DNA of 64,000 bases from Citrobacter youngae ATCC 29220 (lineage in GTDB: Bacteria > Pseudomonadota > Gammaproteobacteria > Enterobacterales > Enterobacteriaceae): assembly GCF_000155975.1 (NCBI RefSeq), contig NZ_GG730299.1, positions 1,024,634 through 1,088,633 on the forward strand, given 5' to 3'. Shown here piece after piece: positions 9,187 through 16,678 of the stretch. Numbering within the stretch: the first letter of the stretch is position 1; every line of letters starts with the position of its first letter. The notes beneath the pieces were generated by a model, which was not told the origin of the DNA, made no database searches, and saw nothing but the letters and a program-made list of their open reading frames with translations. Both the position numbers and the translations under genes were made by a program.

Positions 9187-9802
9187 AGAATACCCACCTG
9201 TCAGCGATAAGCAGCTCGGCTTTTTCATTGACTCATCGCGTTGCTCTGGCTGTAAAGCCTGCCAGGTCGCCTGTAAAGATAAGCATAATCTCGAGGTTGG
9301 ACGTCGTTTTCGTCGCGTCTATGAAGTGAAAGGCGGCGGATTTATTCCGACCGGGCAGGGTGGTATGGCGAACAATGTCTATGCCTACACGCTATCGATC
9401 TCCTGCAATCACTGCGCCGATCCGATTTGTACTAAAAACTGCCCGACAACGGCGATGCACAAGCGTCCGGGTGATGGGATCGTGCGCGTGGATACTGATA
9501 AGTGCGTTGGGTGTGGATATTGCGCATGGTCATGTCCTTACGGCGCGCCGCAGATGAATGAAGAAGCAGGGCAAATGTCAAAGTGCGATTTCTGCGTTGA
9601 TTTACAGGCCAAAGGCGAGCAGCCGATTTGTGTGGCAACCTGTCCGCTGGGCGCGATTAAGTTCGGTCCGATTGATGAGTTACGCGCTAAATATGGAAAC
9701 CTGTGCGATGTTCAGGGTCTGCCGGATTCATCGATTACCCATCCCAATCTGGTGATTAAACCGCATCAGGGTTCGGAAAAAGAGGAACAGCAGAATGCAT
9801 GA
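9170..9802 (+). CDS. DmsB-type four-cluster ferredoxin subunit
   Basis: Electron-transfer subunit of the DMSO-reductase-like complex, 210 residues, with sixteen cysteines in four [4Fe-4S] motifs: Cys25/28/31/35, 79/82/87/91, 112/115/118/122 and 139/142/154/158. The organisation matches E. coli DmsB (about 205 residues). It carries electrons from the membrane anchor to the molybdenum subunit and should travel through Tat as a complex with it, since it has no signal of its own. The ATG at 9170 follows GTGGAGG at good spacing and gives the start MSQQYKEYPP, as in the family; the frame stays open further upstream only inside the preceding gene. It overlaps the genes on both sides, so translation is probably coupled. 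Confidence 0.92.
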   Translation: MSQQYKEYPPVSDKQLGFFIDSSRCSGCKACQVACKDKHNLEVGRRFRRVYEVKGGGFIPTGQGGMANNVYAYTLSISCNHCADPICTKNCPTTAMHKRPGDGIVRVDTDKCVGCGYCAWSCPYGAPQMNEEAGQMSKCDFCVDLQAKGEQPICVATCPLGAIKFGPIDELRAKYGNLCDVQGLPDSSITHPNLVIKPHQGSEKEEQQNA

Positions 9803-10628
9803 GTTACCGCTACTGATTTTTACCCTGCTGGTACAAGGCTCTGTGGGCATGACGTTGTTTCTGACCTTATGCGCAGGTACGGCAAATCGCGTACCGGAAG
9901 CCAGAGTACAGCTTTTACCCGTCATGCTGACAGCGTGCGTCGCTGGAGGCCTGGGGCTGATTGCTTCCACCTTGCACCTCGGTTATCCGCTGAATGCGTT
10001 TAACGCCCTGCGTCACGTTGCCAGCTCCTGGCTAAGTCGTGAGATTGTGTTTGCCAGCTTCTATCTGGCGGCGCTGGGGTTGTGTACGCTGATTATGCTG
10101 GTGAGAAAGCAACTGGTAAGCGTATTACTGCCGCTTGCCGCCTTGCTGGGGCTGGTTGATGTCTGGTGTATGAGTTCTATTTATGCGCATACCTCCGTCA
10201 TCACATGGACTCACTTCAACACCTGGCTGATGTTCTATGGCTCAGTCGGTGTGCTGGGCGCGGTGGCTCTTGCCTGGCTGCCTCTGTTAAAAACGCAAGC
10301 CGTTGCTGAAAAGCGCCAATCCCTGATGCGGCTAGCCGCCATACTGGTTGTGGCTATCATCGCTGTACGTTTACTGGCTCAACCCGCGTACATGAGCTAT
10401 CTGGCGAACGTCAGTCTGAGCGGTGTTGTGACGTTGCCGCATCAGCCGCTGGATGCGTTCAATCAGATAAGCGGCCTGCGCCTGTTCACTTGGGCAGTAT
10501 CGGTTATCGGTTCGCTGTTATTCGCGATCAGCGCATGGCGTAACCGCAGCGTCGGGCTGCTGGTCGGTGGCCTGCTGCTGGTGATATCAGAAGTGTTATT
10601 CCGCTTTATATTCTTCAGCATTAATTGA
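9795..10628 (+). CDS. DmsC-type membrane anchor and quinol oxidase subunit
   Basis: Integral membrane protein of 277 residues with about eight hydrophobic segments, of the DmsC family. It anchors the catalytic and ferredoxin subunits and oxidises menaquinol. It begins MHELPLLIFTLLVQGSVGMTLF, written here as the short stretch MHELPLLIFT followed by a hydrophobic helix, as in DmsC proteins. The start overlaps the previous gene by 8 nt and the stop falls just before the following ATG. The DmsD-type maturation chaperone gene that often accompanies dmsABC is absent here. Confidence 0.88.
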   Translation: MHELPLLIFTLLVQGSVGMTLFLTLCAGTANRVPEARVQLLPVMLTACVAGGLGLIASTLHLGYPLNAFNALRHVASSWLSREIVFASFYLAALGLCTLIMLVRKQLVSVLLPLAALLGLVDVWCMSSIYAHTSVITWTHFNTWLMFYGSVGVLGAVALAWLPLLKTQAVAEKRQSLMRLAAILVVAIIAVRLLAQPAYMSYLANVSLSGVVTLPHQPLDAFNQISGLRLFTWAVSVIGSLLFAISAWRNRSVGLLVGGLLLVISEVLFRFIFFSIN

Positions 10629-10630
10629 CC

Positions 10631-11503
10631 ATGTTATTTCGTCTCACTAAGCCTTCCACGCCACCCGGCGTGGGGGCTTCATGCTTACGTAAAAAATTTC
10701 CCCGACATGTTTGCCAGGCCTGTGTGAGTATCTGTCCGGTTAACGCTATCTCACTCTCCCCGGCGGGTCCTGAAATTAATGATGATGAGTGTATTCGCTG
10801 CGGCAATTGTCTCTTTGCGTGCCCGGTTGATGCGCTACAAAATTTGCAGCCAGCAACCCGTAAATATAAAAACTTCTCCTTAGTCGCGCCGTTTTCCAGT
10901 GTGGCGCCGTCAGTGGGTGAGCTATTAATGTGGCATTACCTGCATCGTATTCGCTCGGTGGAAATGGAAATAGATAATTATCCTGGTTGGGTAGAGGCGG
11001 TGGCTGCGCTAAATATCCGATTACGGGAGTTCAACGCTCCTGTCTGGCAGATCCTTTCGCCACAGCCAAAAGCGGTCGATATTGCGCGTCGACGCTTATT
11101 ACCAACCAATGAGGTAGATGTACAGTCCGGCGTAGTCGCTTGTGGACGGCGCGCCAGGCGGCAAGCGTTCCACGGAATGAGTGAATATCAACTCTCGCTC
11201 GATACATTGCAATGTATGTTGTGCGGGGCATGTAGCAGAGCCTGCCCGGAAGAGGCGATTTGTTTTACCGATGGGGCGTTTGAGTTCTCGTCGTCAATAT
11301 GTACAGGTTGTCTCAGCTGCGAGGCGGTATGTCCCGTACAGTCCATCTATATTAAAAGACTGCCGGGTGAAAAAAGCGTGTCGCGCCTTCCTTACATGGA
11401 GAAGCGCTGCGATTGCTGCCAGCGTAAGTTTTACACGTTTAGTCCTGAAGCCGATTGTTGCCCTATTTGCCAGCGACATACATATGGTATGCGTGAGGCT
11501 TGA
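10631..11503 (+). CDS. Polyferredoxin with four [4Fe-4S] motifs and a C-terminal Cys-rich knuckle
   Basis: NapF/NapG-like cytoplasmic iron-sulfur protein of 290 residues, last gene of the operon. Two motifs lie near the N-terminus (Cys28/31/35 with CP, and Cys54/57/60/64) and two in the C-terminal half (Cys195/198/201/205 and Cys224/227/230/234). A further group, Cys260/262/263 and Cys276/277/280, looks like a zinc or rubredoxin-like knuckle. No signal peptide or membrane segment is seen. It may deliver electrons or take part in maturation of the molybdoenzyme, in place of a DmsD chaperone; this is inference. The ATG at 10631 is preferred to a TTG at 10625. A hairpin within codons 7-15 may affect translation. 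Confidence 0.8.
   Translation: MLFRLTKPSTPPGVGASCLRKKFPRHVCQACVSICPVNAISLSPAGPEINDDECIRCGNCLFACPVDALQNLQPATRKYKNFSLVAPFSSVAPSVGELLMWHYLHRIRSVEMEIDNYPGWVEAVAALNIRLREFNAPVWQILSPQPKAVDIARRRLLPTNEVDVQSGVVACGRRARRQAFHGMSEYQLSLDTLQCMLCGACSRACPEEAICFTDGAFEFSSSICTGCLSCEAVCPVQSIYIKRLPGEKSVSRLPYMEKRCDCCQRKFYTFSPEADCCPICQRHTYGMREA
10656..10673 (+). repeat. Hairpin at the start of the polyferredoxin gene
   Basis: CCACGCC and GGCGTGG flank a 4-nt loop, with further pairing possible between AAGCC upstream and GGCTT downstream. It begins about 25 nt after the ATG and could tune translation or mRNA decay of the last operon gene. Confidence 0.4.
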
Positions 11504-11515
11504 GGATGTTTCATT

Positions 11516-12079
11516 TTAAATTTCCGGGGGCTGGTGTTCCCGGCAAATGAGCAACGAATCCTCTTCACTCAACGCCTCTTTCGTCAGATTACAAAATCCC
11601 TGACCACCTATTTTCTGGTGGAACCGACAGCTATGACAAAGCCCAAAGCCCGGCACATTGCTGGTCCGTTGGATCCCGCGTAACAGTTCAAGCAGTAGTT
11701 CTTTCAGTACGGTCGCTCTTTCACCCATTACCGTTTCACCAGCCACTAAAAACGTCGGCGGGAGCAGGGCGTCCAGTAACGTGGTGGCCGATGCTGTTAA
11801 CTGTAAATGTACGCTGCGTTTATCGCGGGAATCCTGCTTACGAACAATCAGTCCTTTGCTTTCCAGCAGTTTCAGCGATTGCGATACGGTGCCTTTGGTG
11901 AGACCGAGGTAGTCCGTTACGCCAAGCGGCGTATTGGAATAACGGTTGCAGCGAGCCAGATACATTAACGCGCTGAGCTGCACCGGTTGCAGATCCGCCA
12001 GTAATGGATGCTGGCGAAACCACATCCGCGTCAGGCCGGAAAGCCTGTCCAGTACATCGAAAAGTGACATGTCGTGCAT
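11516..12079 (-). CDS. MarR-family regulator with a four-cysteine C-terminal tail
   Basis: Winged-helix regulator of 187 residues. The DNA-binding part covers about residues 30-100 (LSALMYLAR, then VTDYLGLTKGTVSQSLKLLE and the wing RDKRSVHLQLT). The C-terminal tail has Cys148, Cys151, Cys163 and Cys179, spaced like a zinc or iron-sulfur site (CHSC, then FCNLTKE and ICREH), which suggests redox, metal or iron-sulfur sensing; this is inferred. The ATG has a strong GGAGGAAG ribosome site. It is convergent with the molybdoenzyme operon and divergent from the thioredoxin-like gene, with two related palindromes between them that are probably its own operators. Confidence 0.88.
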   Translation of the reverse strand: MHDMSLFDVLDRLSGLTRMWFRQHPLLADLQPVQLSALMYLARCNRYSNTPLGVTDYLGLTKGTVSQSLKLLESKGLIVRKQDSRDKRSVHLQLTASATTLLDALLPPTFLVAGETVMGERATVLKELLLELLRGIQRTSNVPGFGLCHSCRFHQKIGGQGFCNLTKEALSEEDSLLICREHQPPEI

Positions 12080-12097
12080 AACAACTTCCTCCTCGAC

Positions 12098-12122
12098 ATA
12101 TAGTATCGATTAAAAACTATAT
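12098..12122. promoter_or_regulatory. Second operator-like palindrome near the MarR start
   Basis: ATATAGT and ACTATAT are separated by 11 nt. The left half continues with ATCGAT, giving the same TATAGTATCGA half-site as the stronger palindrome 30 nt away. It lies 19 nt upstream of the MarR start codon, where binding would repress that gene. Confidence 0.6.
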
Positions 12123-12151
12123 TGACAAAGCATAAAAGTGGCGTAGCATAA

Positions 12152-12178
12152 ATTATAGTATCGAATCGATACTATAAT
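12152..12178. promoter_or_regulatory. Perfect 27-nt palindrome, likely MarR operator
   Basis: Two 13-nt arms, each built on TATAGTATCGA, meet at one central base with no mismatch. It ends 17 nt before the start of the thioredoxin-like gene, so it probably overlaps that promoter. Its size and position in the divergent intergenic region are typical of MarR-dimer operators. Confidence 0.75.
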
Positions 12179-12195
12179 TCAAAAGGAGAAGTATC

Positions 12196-12426
12196 ATGAC
12201 GAAAGCCCGTTTTTATCATGCCGGTTGCCCGGTTTGCGTTTCCGCAGAACAAGCGCTGCTTCAGCATCTGTCCTCCGATGTTGAAATTGATGTTATTCAC
12301 CTGGGAGAGCAACCTGGCCGGGTTACGGAAGCAGAACAGGCGGGAGTGAAGTCCGTCCCTGCACTGGTGATCGACGGCAATGTGCTGCATATCAATTTTG
12401 GCGCGCCCATTGAAGCGCTGAAATAA
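12196..12426 (+). CDS. Small thioredoxin/glutaredoxin-like protein
   Basis: Seventy-six-residue protein with a minimal thioredoxin fold: strand ARFYHAG, the redox motif Cys11-Pro-Val-Cys14, a helix, and the cis-proline region SVPALVID before a final strand. It is cytoplasmic and probably acts in thiol-disulfide exchange or metal/cofactor handling. AAGGAG lies seven bases before the ATG. The gene sits directly behind the palindromic operator shared with the Cys-rich MarR regulator, so it is the likely regulated target. It is followed by a Rof-like gene 66 nt downstream, perhaps on the same transcript. Confidence 0.75.
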   Translation: MTKARFYHAGCPVCVSAEQALLQHLSSDVEIDVIHLGEQPGRVTEAEQAGVKSVPALVIDGNVLHINFGAPIEALK

Positions 12427-12434
12427 CCTGGTGC

Positions 12435-12466
12435 GTTCGGGAAGTGGCGTAAGCAATTTCCCGAAC
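12435..12466 (+). terminator. Hairpin between the thioredoxin-like and Rof-like genes
   Basis: A 9-bp stem (GTTCGGGAA with TTCCCGAAC) and a 14-nt loop, without a following T run. It may attenuate or stabilise the transcript. Confidence 0.35.
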
Positions 12467-12492
12467 ATCCGCGGCGGTAAGGAAGAGGCGTT

Positions 12493-12762
12493 ATGAATGT
12501 GACGGGAAAATACCATCCCATAGATTGCGAGCTTCACGATTATCTGGAGATCGCCTGTCTGTACCATTATTGGTTACGTATTGAGCTAACCGATGGCTCG
12601 TGTATGAATGCCACAGCGTTGACGACCTGCACCACCAGAGATAAAGAAGAGTTTCTGGTGGTGGAATATAATGGTAATCCGCTAAAAATTCGTCTGGATC
12701 GTTTATCTGCGATCGCCGCGCTGACGGCCGGGGCGACGTTTAGCGCCGTCAGCTTTCGTTAG
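12493..12762 (+). CDS. Rof (YaeO)-like Rho-binding antiterminator
   Basis: Eighty-nine residues with the features of the Rof family: an N-terminal YHPIDCELHDYLEIAC segment (Rof of E. coli has YQPINCDDYDNLELAC), then EFLVVEYNG and IRLDRL. Rof proteins bind the Rho hexamer and block termination. The known chromosomal rof gene lies elsewhere in E. coli, so this is probably a second copy. It lies downstream of the MarR-controlled thioredoxin-like gene; a stress-linked effect on Rho is conceivable but unproven. The ATG has an upstream GGAAGAGG. Confidence 0.8.
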   Translation: MNVTGKYHPIDCELHDYLEIACLYHYWLRIELTDGSCMNATALTTCTTRDKEEFLVVEYNGNPLKIRLDRLSAIAALTAGATFSAVSFR

Positions 12763-12934
12763 TAATGACATAACGGGCGACGGCCGGGATCTTTTCCGAC
12801 GTCAGTGCGACGATAGTTTCGTTGCACTGTTTGATTACCGCTTTTTTGAACTCGCAATCCGCGTAATCAAATCCGGTTAAGCCAGATTCGGGCGACATCG
12901 CGCAGCCGCCAATAAAACCCTGATCGAATATTAT
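12749..12934 (-). pseudogene. C-terminal remnant of a DeoR/GlpR-family regulator
   Basis: On the minus strand about 60 residues match the end of the DeoR-family sugar-phosphate-sensing domain: IFDQGFIGGC, then SPESGLTGFDYADCEFKKAVI, here cut short, followed by a TIVALTSEK segment and a conserved end. The N-terminal helix-turn-helix and most of the sensor are missing, so it cannot act as a regulator. It overlaps the end of the Rof-like gene by 14 nt, which points to a deletion or replacement scar. Confidence 0.6.
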
Positions 12935-12994
12935 AATTAACGATGTCAACATCCTTGAGAATGTACCGTTCGGAATACAGAGAAGAGGTTCACG

Positions 12995-13162
12995 ATGAAG
13001 ATTGCGCATATGGCTTTATGGACCCAGGATCTCGAGCAGCAAGCTCGTTTCTGGGTCATGTTCTTTGACGGAAAGGTAAACGAAAAATACTGCAGTAACA
13101 CCAATCCTGGATTTGAATCTTATTTTGTTCGTATTGGTGATGAGATTGAGATTGTCGCCTGA
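12995..13162 (+). pseudogene. Truncated VOC (glyoxalase/lyase) family protein
   Basis: Fifty-five codons starting MKIAHMALWTQDLEQQ and running to IGDEIEIVA before a TGA. This is the N-terminal beta-alpha-beta-beta half-module of VOC-superfamily proteins, which normally have about 120 residues or more; the second half with its metal ligands is absent. An AGAAGAGG ribosome site remains. Since only one half-module is left, the product is probably non-functional. With the adjacent DeoR fragment it marks a decayed stretch. Confidence 0.65.
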
Positions 13163-13334
13163 CGCTGTACAAATTTCCCTGCTGATAAATGGCACCGGTT
13201 GCTGATTATTGATGAGTATTGTTCATAGGTTCGTTCTTATTTAACCCTCTAATCACCGGTGCGTTGGGCCTCTATAATTTTACTGTTTTCAGTACCCGGC
13301 GGCAGTACGCTGGCGTTATTTTGGAGAGTCAAAC

Positions 13335-13964
13335 ATGCAACATCAACTGGATGCCAGACAGCAGGCAATCATACCTATTGCCGCGTTTACCGCGACGGGT
13401 CAGAGTGAAAAGCTGGACGCGGCGTTGAATGCCGGGCTGGATGCGGGACTCACCCTCAATGAAGCGAAGGAAATTCTACTACAGCTCTATGCTTACTGCG
13501 GTTTCCCCCGCAGCCTGAACGGGCTTGCTTGTTTAATGTCCGTGGTGAAAAGCCGGAGAGAAAGAGGAATTACCGACGCAGAGGGGAATTCGGCCACGCC
13601 GCCGACGGAGGGCTGGGACAGCTTCCAGGCGGGGAGTCGCACACAGACCCAGCTCGTTGGGCGTCAGGTCAGTGGGCCGCTGTTCGACTTTGCGCCTGCC
13701 ATTGATGTCTGGTTAAAGGCACATTTATTTGGCGATATTTTTCAGCGTGATGTCCTTAACTGGAAGATGCGGGAACTGGCGACGGTTTCTGCGTTAGCTG
13801 TATTAGGCGGTGTGAACAGTCAACTGAAGAGCCATTTTGCTATCAGTCTGAATATCGGCATTACTACTAATCAACTCTTTGAATTTATTGCAATACTCGA
13901 ACAGCATTGTGGTGCTGATATAGCGACTAATGCCCGCGCGGTTCTTGATGAATGTCGCTTATGA
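13335..13964 (+). CDS. Carboxymuconolactone decarboxylase/AhpD-like protein
   Basis: Protein of 209 residues in the carboxymuconolactone decarboxylase (CMD) superfamily, with two repeats of the all-helical domain. The first contains AYCGFPRSLNGL with a single cysteine (Cys55); the second contains LATVSALAVLGGVNSQLKSH without cysteine. There is therefore no CxxC peroxidase motif, and the role is more likely a hydrolase or decarboxylase of a small metabolite, or unknown. TTTGGAGAGT precedes the ATG. The next gene, a zinc dehydrogenase, follows after 40 nt in the same direction, so the two are probably co-transcribed. Confidence 0.82.
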   Translation: MQHQLDARQQAIIPIAAFTATGQSEKLDAALNAGLDAGLTLNEAKEILLQLYAYCGFPRSLNGLACLMSVVKSRRERGITDAEGNSATPPTEGWDSFQAGSRTQTQLVGRQVSGPLFDFAPAIDVWLKAHLFGDIFQRDVLNWKMRELATVSALAVLGGVNSQLKSHFAISLNIGITTNQLFEFIAILEQHCGADIATNARAVLDECRL

Positions 13965-14004
13965 ATGCGGGTTAAGGTAATACCCAATCCCTGAGGAAAT
14001 CTTA

Positions 14005-15057
14005 ATGGTCATGAACGTGAAGGGTTATGCCGCTCTGGCGGTAAAAGAAGATCTGGTTCCACACAGCTTTGTTCGTCGCGATCCGCGTGAAGATGATGTG
14101 GTTATTGATATCTTATACAGCGGTGTTTGCCACTCAGATATCCACAACGCCTATAATGACTGGGGCGGCGCTAAGTACCCGATGGTGCCGGGGCACGAAA
14201 TCATTGGCCGTGTGGTGCATGTCGGGAAGTCGGTGACCAAATTTGCCGTAGGCGATCTCGCCGGAGTTGGCTGCATGGTTGATTCATGCCAGCACTGTAG
14301 CGCTTGCGAACAGGGGCTGGAGCAATATTGCGAAGAGGGTAATACTCTCACCTATAACGATATCGATCGTCATGACGGTCTGCCTACCTTCGGGGGCTAT
14401 TCCGACAAGATTGTCGTGACCGAAAAGTTTGTGGTGAAGGTCCCGGAAGGGATAGATTTACGCGGTGCCGCACCGCTGCTTTGTGCCGGGATCACCACAT
14501 GGTCGCCGCTGCGTCACTGGCAGGTTGGAGAGGGCAGTAAAGTCGCGGTTGTTGGGTTGGGCGGCCTCGGACATATGGCTATCAAACTCGCTAACGCGTT
14601 GGGGGCGGAAGTGACGCTGTTCACGCGTTCGCCAGGCAAAGAAGCGGATGCCAGACGTCTGGGCGCCAGTCACGTTGTGCTTTCCACTGACCCTGAGCAG
14701 ATGAAGGCCTCCGCTAATCAGTTTGATCTGATTATTGATACTGTCCCGTACGTTCACGACCTGAATCCCTATCTCCCAACGTTGGCGCTAAGCGGTACGC
14801 TGGTGCTGGTTGGCTATCTGGGCGCGTTGGATCCGTTCCTGAATACGGTTCCACTGATTCTCGGGCGGAAATCCGTTGCAGGGTCGGTTATCGGCGGGAT
14901 TGCGGAAACGCAGGAGATGTTGGATTTTTGCGGCCAGCACGGTATTACAGCCGATGTCGAAGTGATCAATATTCAGGATATTAATAGCGCTTGGCAGCGG
15001 ATGTTGAAAAGCGATGTGAAATACCGCTTTGTAATTGATATTGCCTCGCTGAAATAA
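14005..15057 (+). CDS. Zinc-dependent alcohol/aldehyde dehydrogenase, YahK-like
   Basis: Medium-chain dehydrogenase of 350 residues in the cinnamyl-alcohol-dehydrogenase/YahK group, which reduces aldehydes with NADPH. Catalytic zinc ligands are Cys42 in GVCHSD and the His-Glu of GHE (64-65). Structural zinc ligands are Cys95, Cys98, Cys101 and Cys109. The nucleotide-binding motif is VGLGGLGHMA. GAGGAA precedes the ATG at 14005; an ATG two codons on is also possible. It lies downstream of the CMD-family gene and ahead of a bidirectional terminator. The substrate is unknown. Confidence 0.88.
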   Translation: MVMNVKGYAALAVKEDLVPHSFVRRDPREDDVVIDILYSGVCHSDIHNAYNDWGGAKYPMVPGHEIIGRVVHVGKSVTKFAVGDLAGVGCMVDSCQHCSACEQGLEQYCEEGNTLTYNDIDRHDGLPTFGGYSDKIVVTEKFVVKVPEGIDLRGAAPLLCAGITTWSPLRHWQVGEGSKVAVVGLGGLGHMAIKLANALGAEVTLFTRSPGKEADARRLGASHVVLSTDPEQMKASANQFDLIIDTVPYVHDLNPYLPTLALSGTLVLVGYLGALDPFLNTVPLILGRKSVAGSVIGGIAETQEMLDFCGQHGITADVEVINIQDINSAWQRMLKSDVKYRFVIDIASLK

Positions 15058-15065
15058 CGGTAAAA

Positions 15066-15089
15066 AAAGACGCGGATTTCCGCGTCTTT
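15066..15089. terminator. Bidirectional intrinsic terminator
   Basis: An 11-bp stem (AAAGACGCGGA with TCCGCGTCTTT) with a 2-nt loop between the convergent dehydrogenase and ynaI stops. It is flanked by A-rich sequence on the left and T-rich sequence on the right, so it can end transcription from both sides. Confidence 0.9.
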
Positions 15090-15096
15090 ACTTTTG

Positions 15097-16128
15097 TTAG
15101 AGTGCCGATGGCGATGTTTCAGGATTATCCATATACAGCGTCTGGCTGGGGAAGGCGAAGTCGGCGCCGTTTGTCTGGACTATCGAAATAATTTTCAAAT
15201 AAACGTCTTGTTGTACCGCAAGCCATTCCTGCCACACGGTAGTTTTCGTGAAGCAATACACCATGATATTTAATGATGAATCAGCAAATTCATTGAAATA
15301 GACCAGCAGCGTTTGCTTCTGGTCGATCCCTGGATGGTTTTGCAGCATTTGCCTGACCGCCCCGACAACAGCCTCAATTTTATCGGCGTCTTCATATCGT
15401 AACCCGATCACCGTTTTGATTCTTCGGTTGGTCATACGTCCTGGATTTTCTACGCTGATGGAGGAGAAAATCGAGTTTGGTACATACAACGGACGATGAT
15501 CGAAGGTGTTTATTTTGGTCATTCGCCAGCCAATTTCTGTCACCGTGCCTTCAATATTACGGTCCGGGGAGCGGATCCAGTCGCCGATGCTAAACGGTCT
15601 GTCGAAATAGAGCATTATGCCCGAGAAAAAATTGCTCAGAATGTCTTTACCCGCCATACCGACAGCGATACCACCGATGCCTCCAAAGGTTAGCAGGCCA
15701 GATAAGCTCATGCCGAAATGCTCGCCATACAGCAAAATGATGGCGACCACGATGGTAATCTTAATTACCCGCGACAGGATCCTCGCGCTGGTGATATCTC
15801 TGCCTTTATTTATTTGCGTCTTTTCAAACTGATTAATCATCAGAAAGAGTTTGACTGTCAGAATCAGCGCAATCAGCGAGGTGCAGATAAAATCGACTAC
15901 GCCGGGAGAGATAAATTTCAGCCGGTAACTCTCGATCACATTATTGGCAATACTGCCAAATGTCCCAATGATAATGGCATAGACGAAAAATTGCGCAGCA
16001 TGAAATATGAACCCTTTGCTGCGTTTCTCTCCGCGATGGTACCAGACGCTCATCAGAACCAGTGCCGCGCAGCAGCTGAGAATTACCGTCAAATTAAACG
16101 CATTATTCATAAACAGTTCAGCGATCAT
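15097..16128 (-). CDS. ynaI: Mechanosensitive channel YnaI
   Basis: Inner-membrane channel of the MscS family, low conductance, that opens under membrane tension and helps cells survive hypo-osmotic shock. It has 343 residues, as in E. coli YnaI. The N-terminal half carries several hydrophobic segments; the pore helix region reads [19 protein letters not shown], followed by the conserved [18 protein letters not shown] and [11 protein letters not shown] of the cytoplasmic beta domain. It is convergent with the dehydrogenase and divergent from ynaJ. In K-12 ynaI directly follows mppA, so the 11.6 kb between them is accessory. Confidence 0.96.
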   Translation of the reverse strand: MIAELFMNNAFNLTVILSCCAALVLMSVWYHRGEKRSKGFIFHAAQFFVYAIIIGTFGSIANNVIESYRLKFISPGVVDFICTSLIALILTVKLFLMINQFEKTQINKGRDITSARILSRVIKITIVVAIILLYGEHFGMSLSGLLTFGGIGGIAVGMAGKDILSNFFSGIMLYFDRPFSIGDWIRSPDRNIEGTVTEIGWRMTKINTFDHRPLYVPNSIFSSISVENPGRMTNRRIKTVIGLRYEDADKIEAVVGAVRQMLQNHPGIDQKQTLLVYFNEFADSSLNIMVYCFTKTTVWQEWLAVQQDVYLKIISIVQTNGADFAFPSQTLYMDNPETSPSAL

Positions 16129-16372
16129 GATCCTTCCTGGCAGCTCCGTAGTGGCTAAATATCATCTGACATCCCGATCCTCGGATATTTTACGCAGTTT
16201 TGGCGAACAGATCATTCATCAAAGGGAGAGAGAAATAATGCGATCAGCGCTATTTGCAGCGCAATCGCGCAGGCGTCGCTGATGAATGGGGGTTATGTAG
16301 CAGACAGTAAGTTGATGTCATGGTATTGTTAGCGCAAAGTAACAAGGTTTTCATCTGCAAAAGGACAGTACT

Positions 16373-16633
16373 ATGATCATGGCGAAGCTGAAGACAGCGA
16401 AGGGACACAAGTTTCTGTTGTGCCTGCTTGGGGTGTTTATTATCGCAGCGTCGGTAGTCACGCGAGCGACCATCGGCGGCGTTATTGAACAATACAACAT
16501 CCCGCTATCCGACTGGACCGCCTCGATGTATGCCATCCAGTCGGCAATGATTTGTGTCTACAGTATGGTGTTTACAATCCTGCTTGCCATCCCGCTGGGT
16601 ATCTATTTCCTCGGCGGCGATGAGAAACACTAA
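16373..16633 (+). CDS. ynaJ: YnaJ, DUF2534 family small membrane protein
   Basis: Small membrane protein of 86 residues with two hydrophobic helices, about residues 13-32 and 55-78. It closely matches E. coli YnaJ, including the central RATIGGVIEQYNIPLS. The function is unknown. The start at 16373 has AAGGA nine bases upstream; a second ATG lies two codons later. It sits between ynaI and uspE as in E. coli, and a palindromic terminator follows. Confidence 0.92.
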   Translation: MIMAKLKTAKGHKFLLCLLGVFIIAASVVTRATIGGVIEQYNIPLSDWTASMYAIQSAMICVYSMVFTILLAIPLGIYFLGGDEKH

Positions 16634-16642
16634 CAGGTTGTT

Positions 16643-16668
16643 ATGCCGGATGAATTTCCATCCGGCAT
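16643..16668. terminator. REP-like palindrome between ynaJ and uspE
   Basis: ATGCCGGATG and CATCCGGCAT flank a 6-nt loop. The sequence resembles enterobacterial REP units and lies between convergent stops, followed by T-rich sequence toward uspE. Confidence 0.75.
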
Positions 16669-16678
16669 TTGAGGGGGT

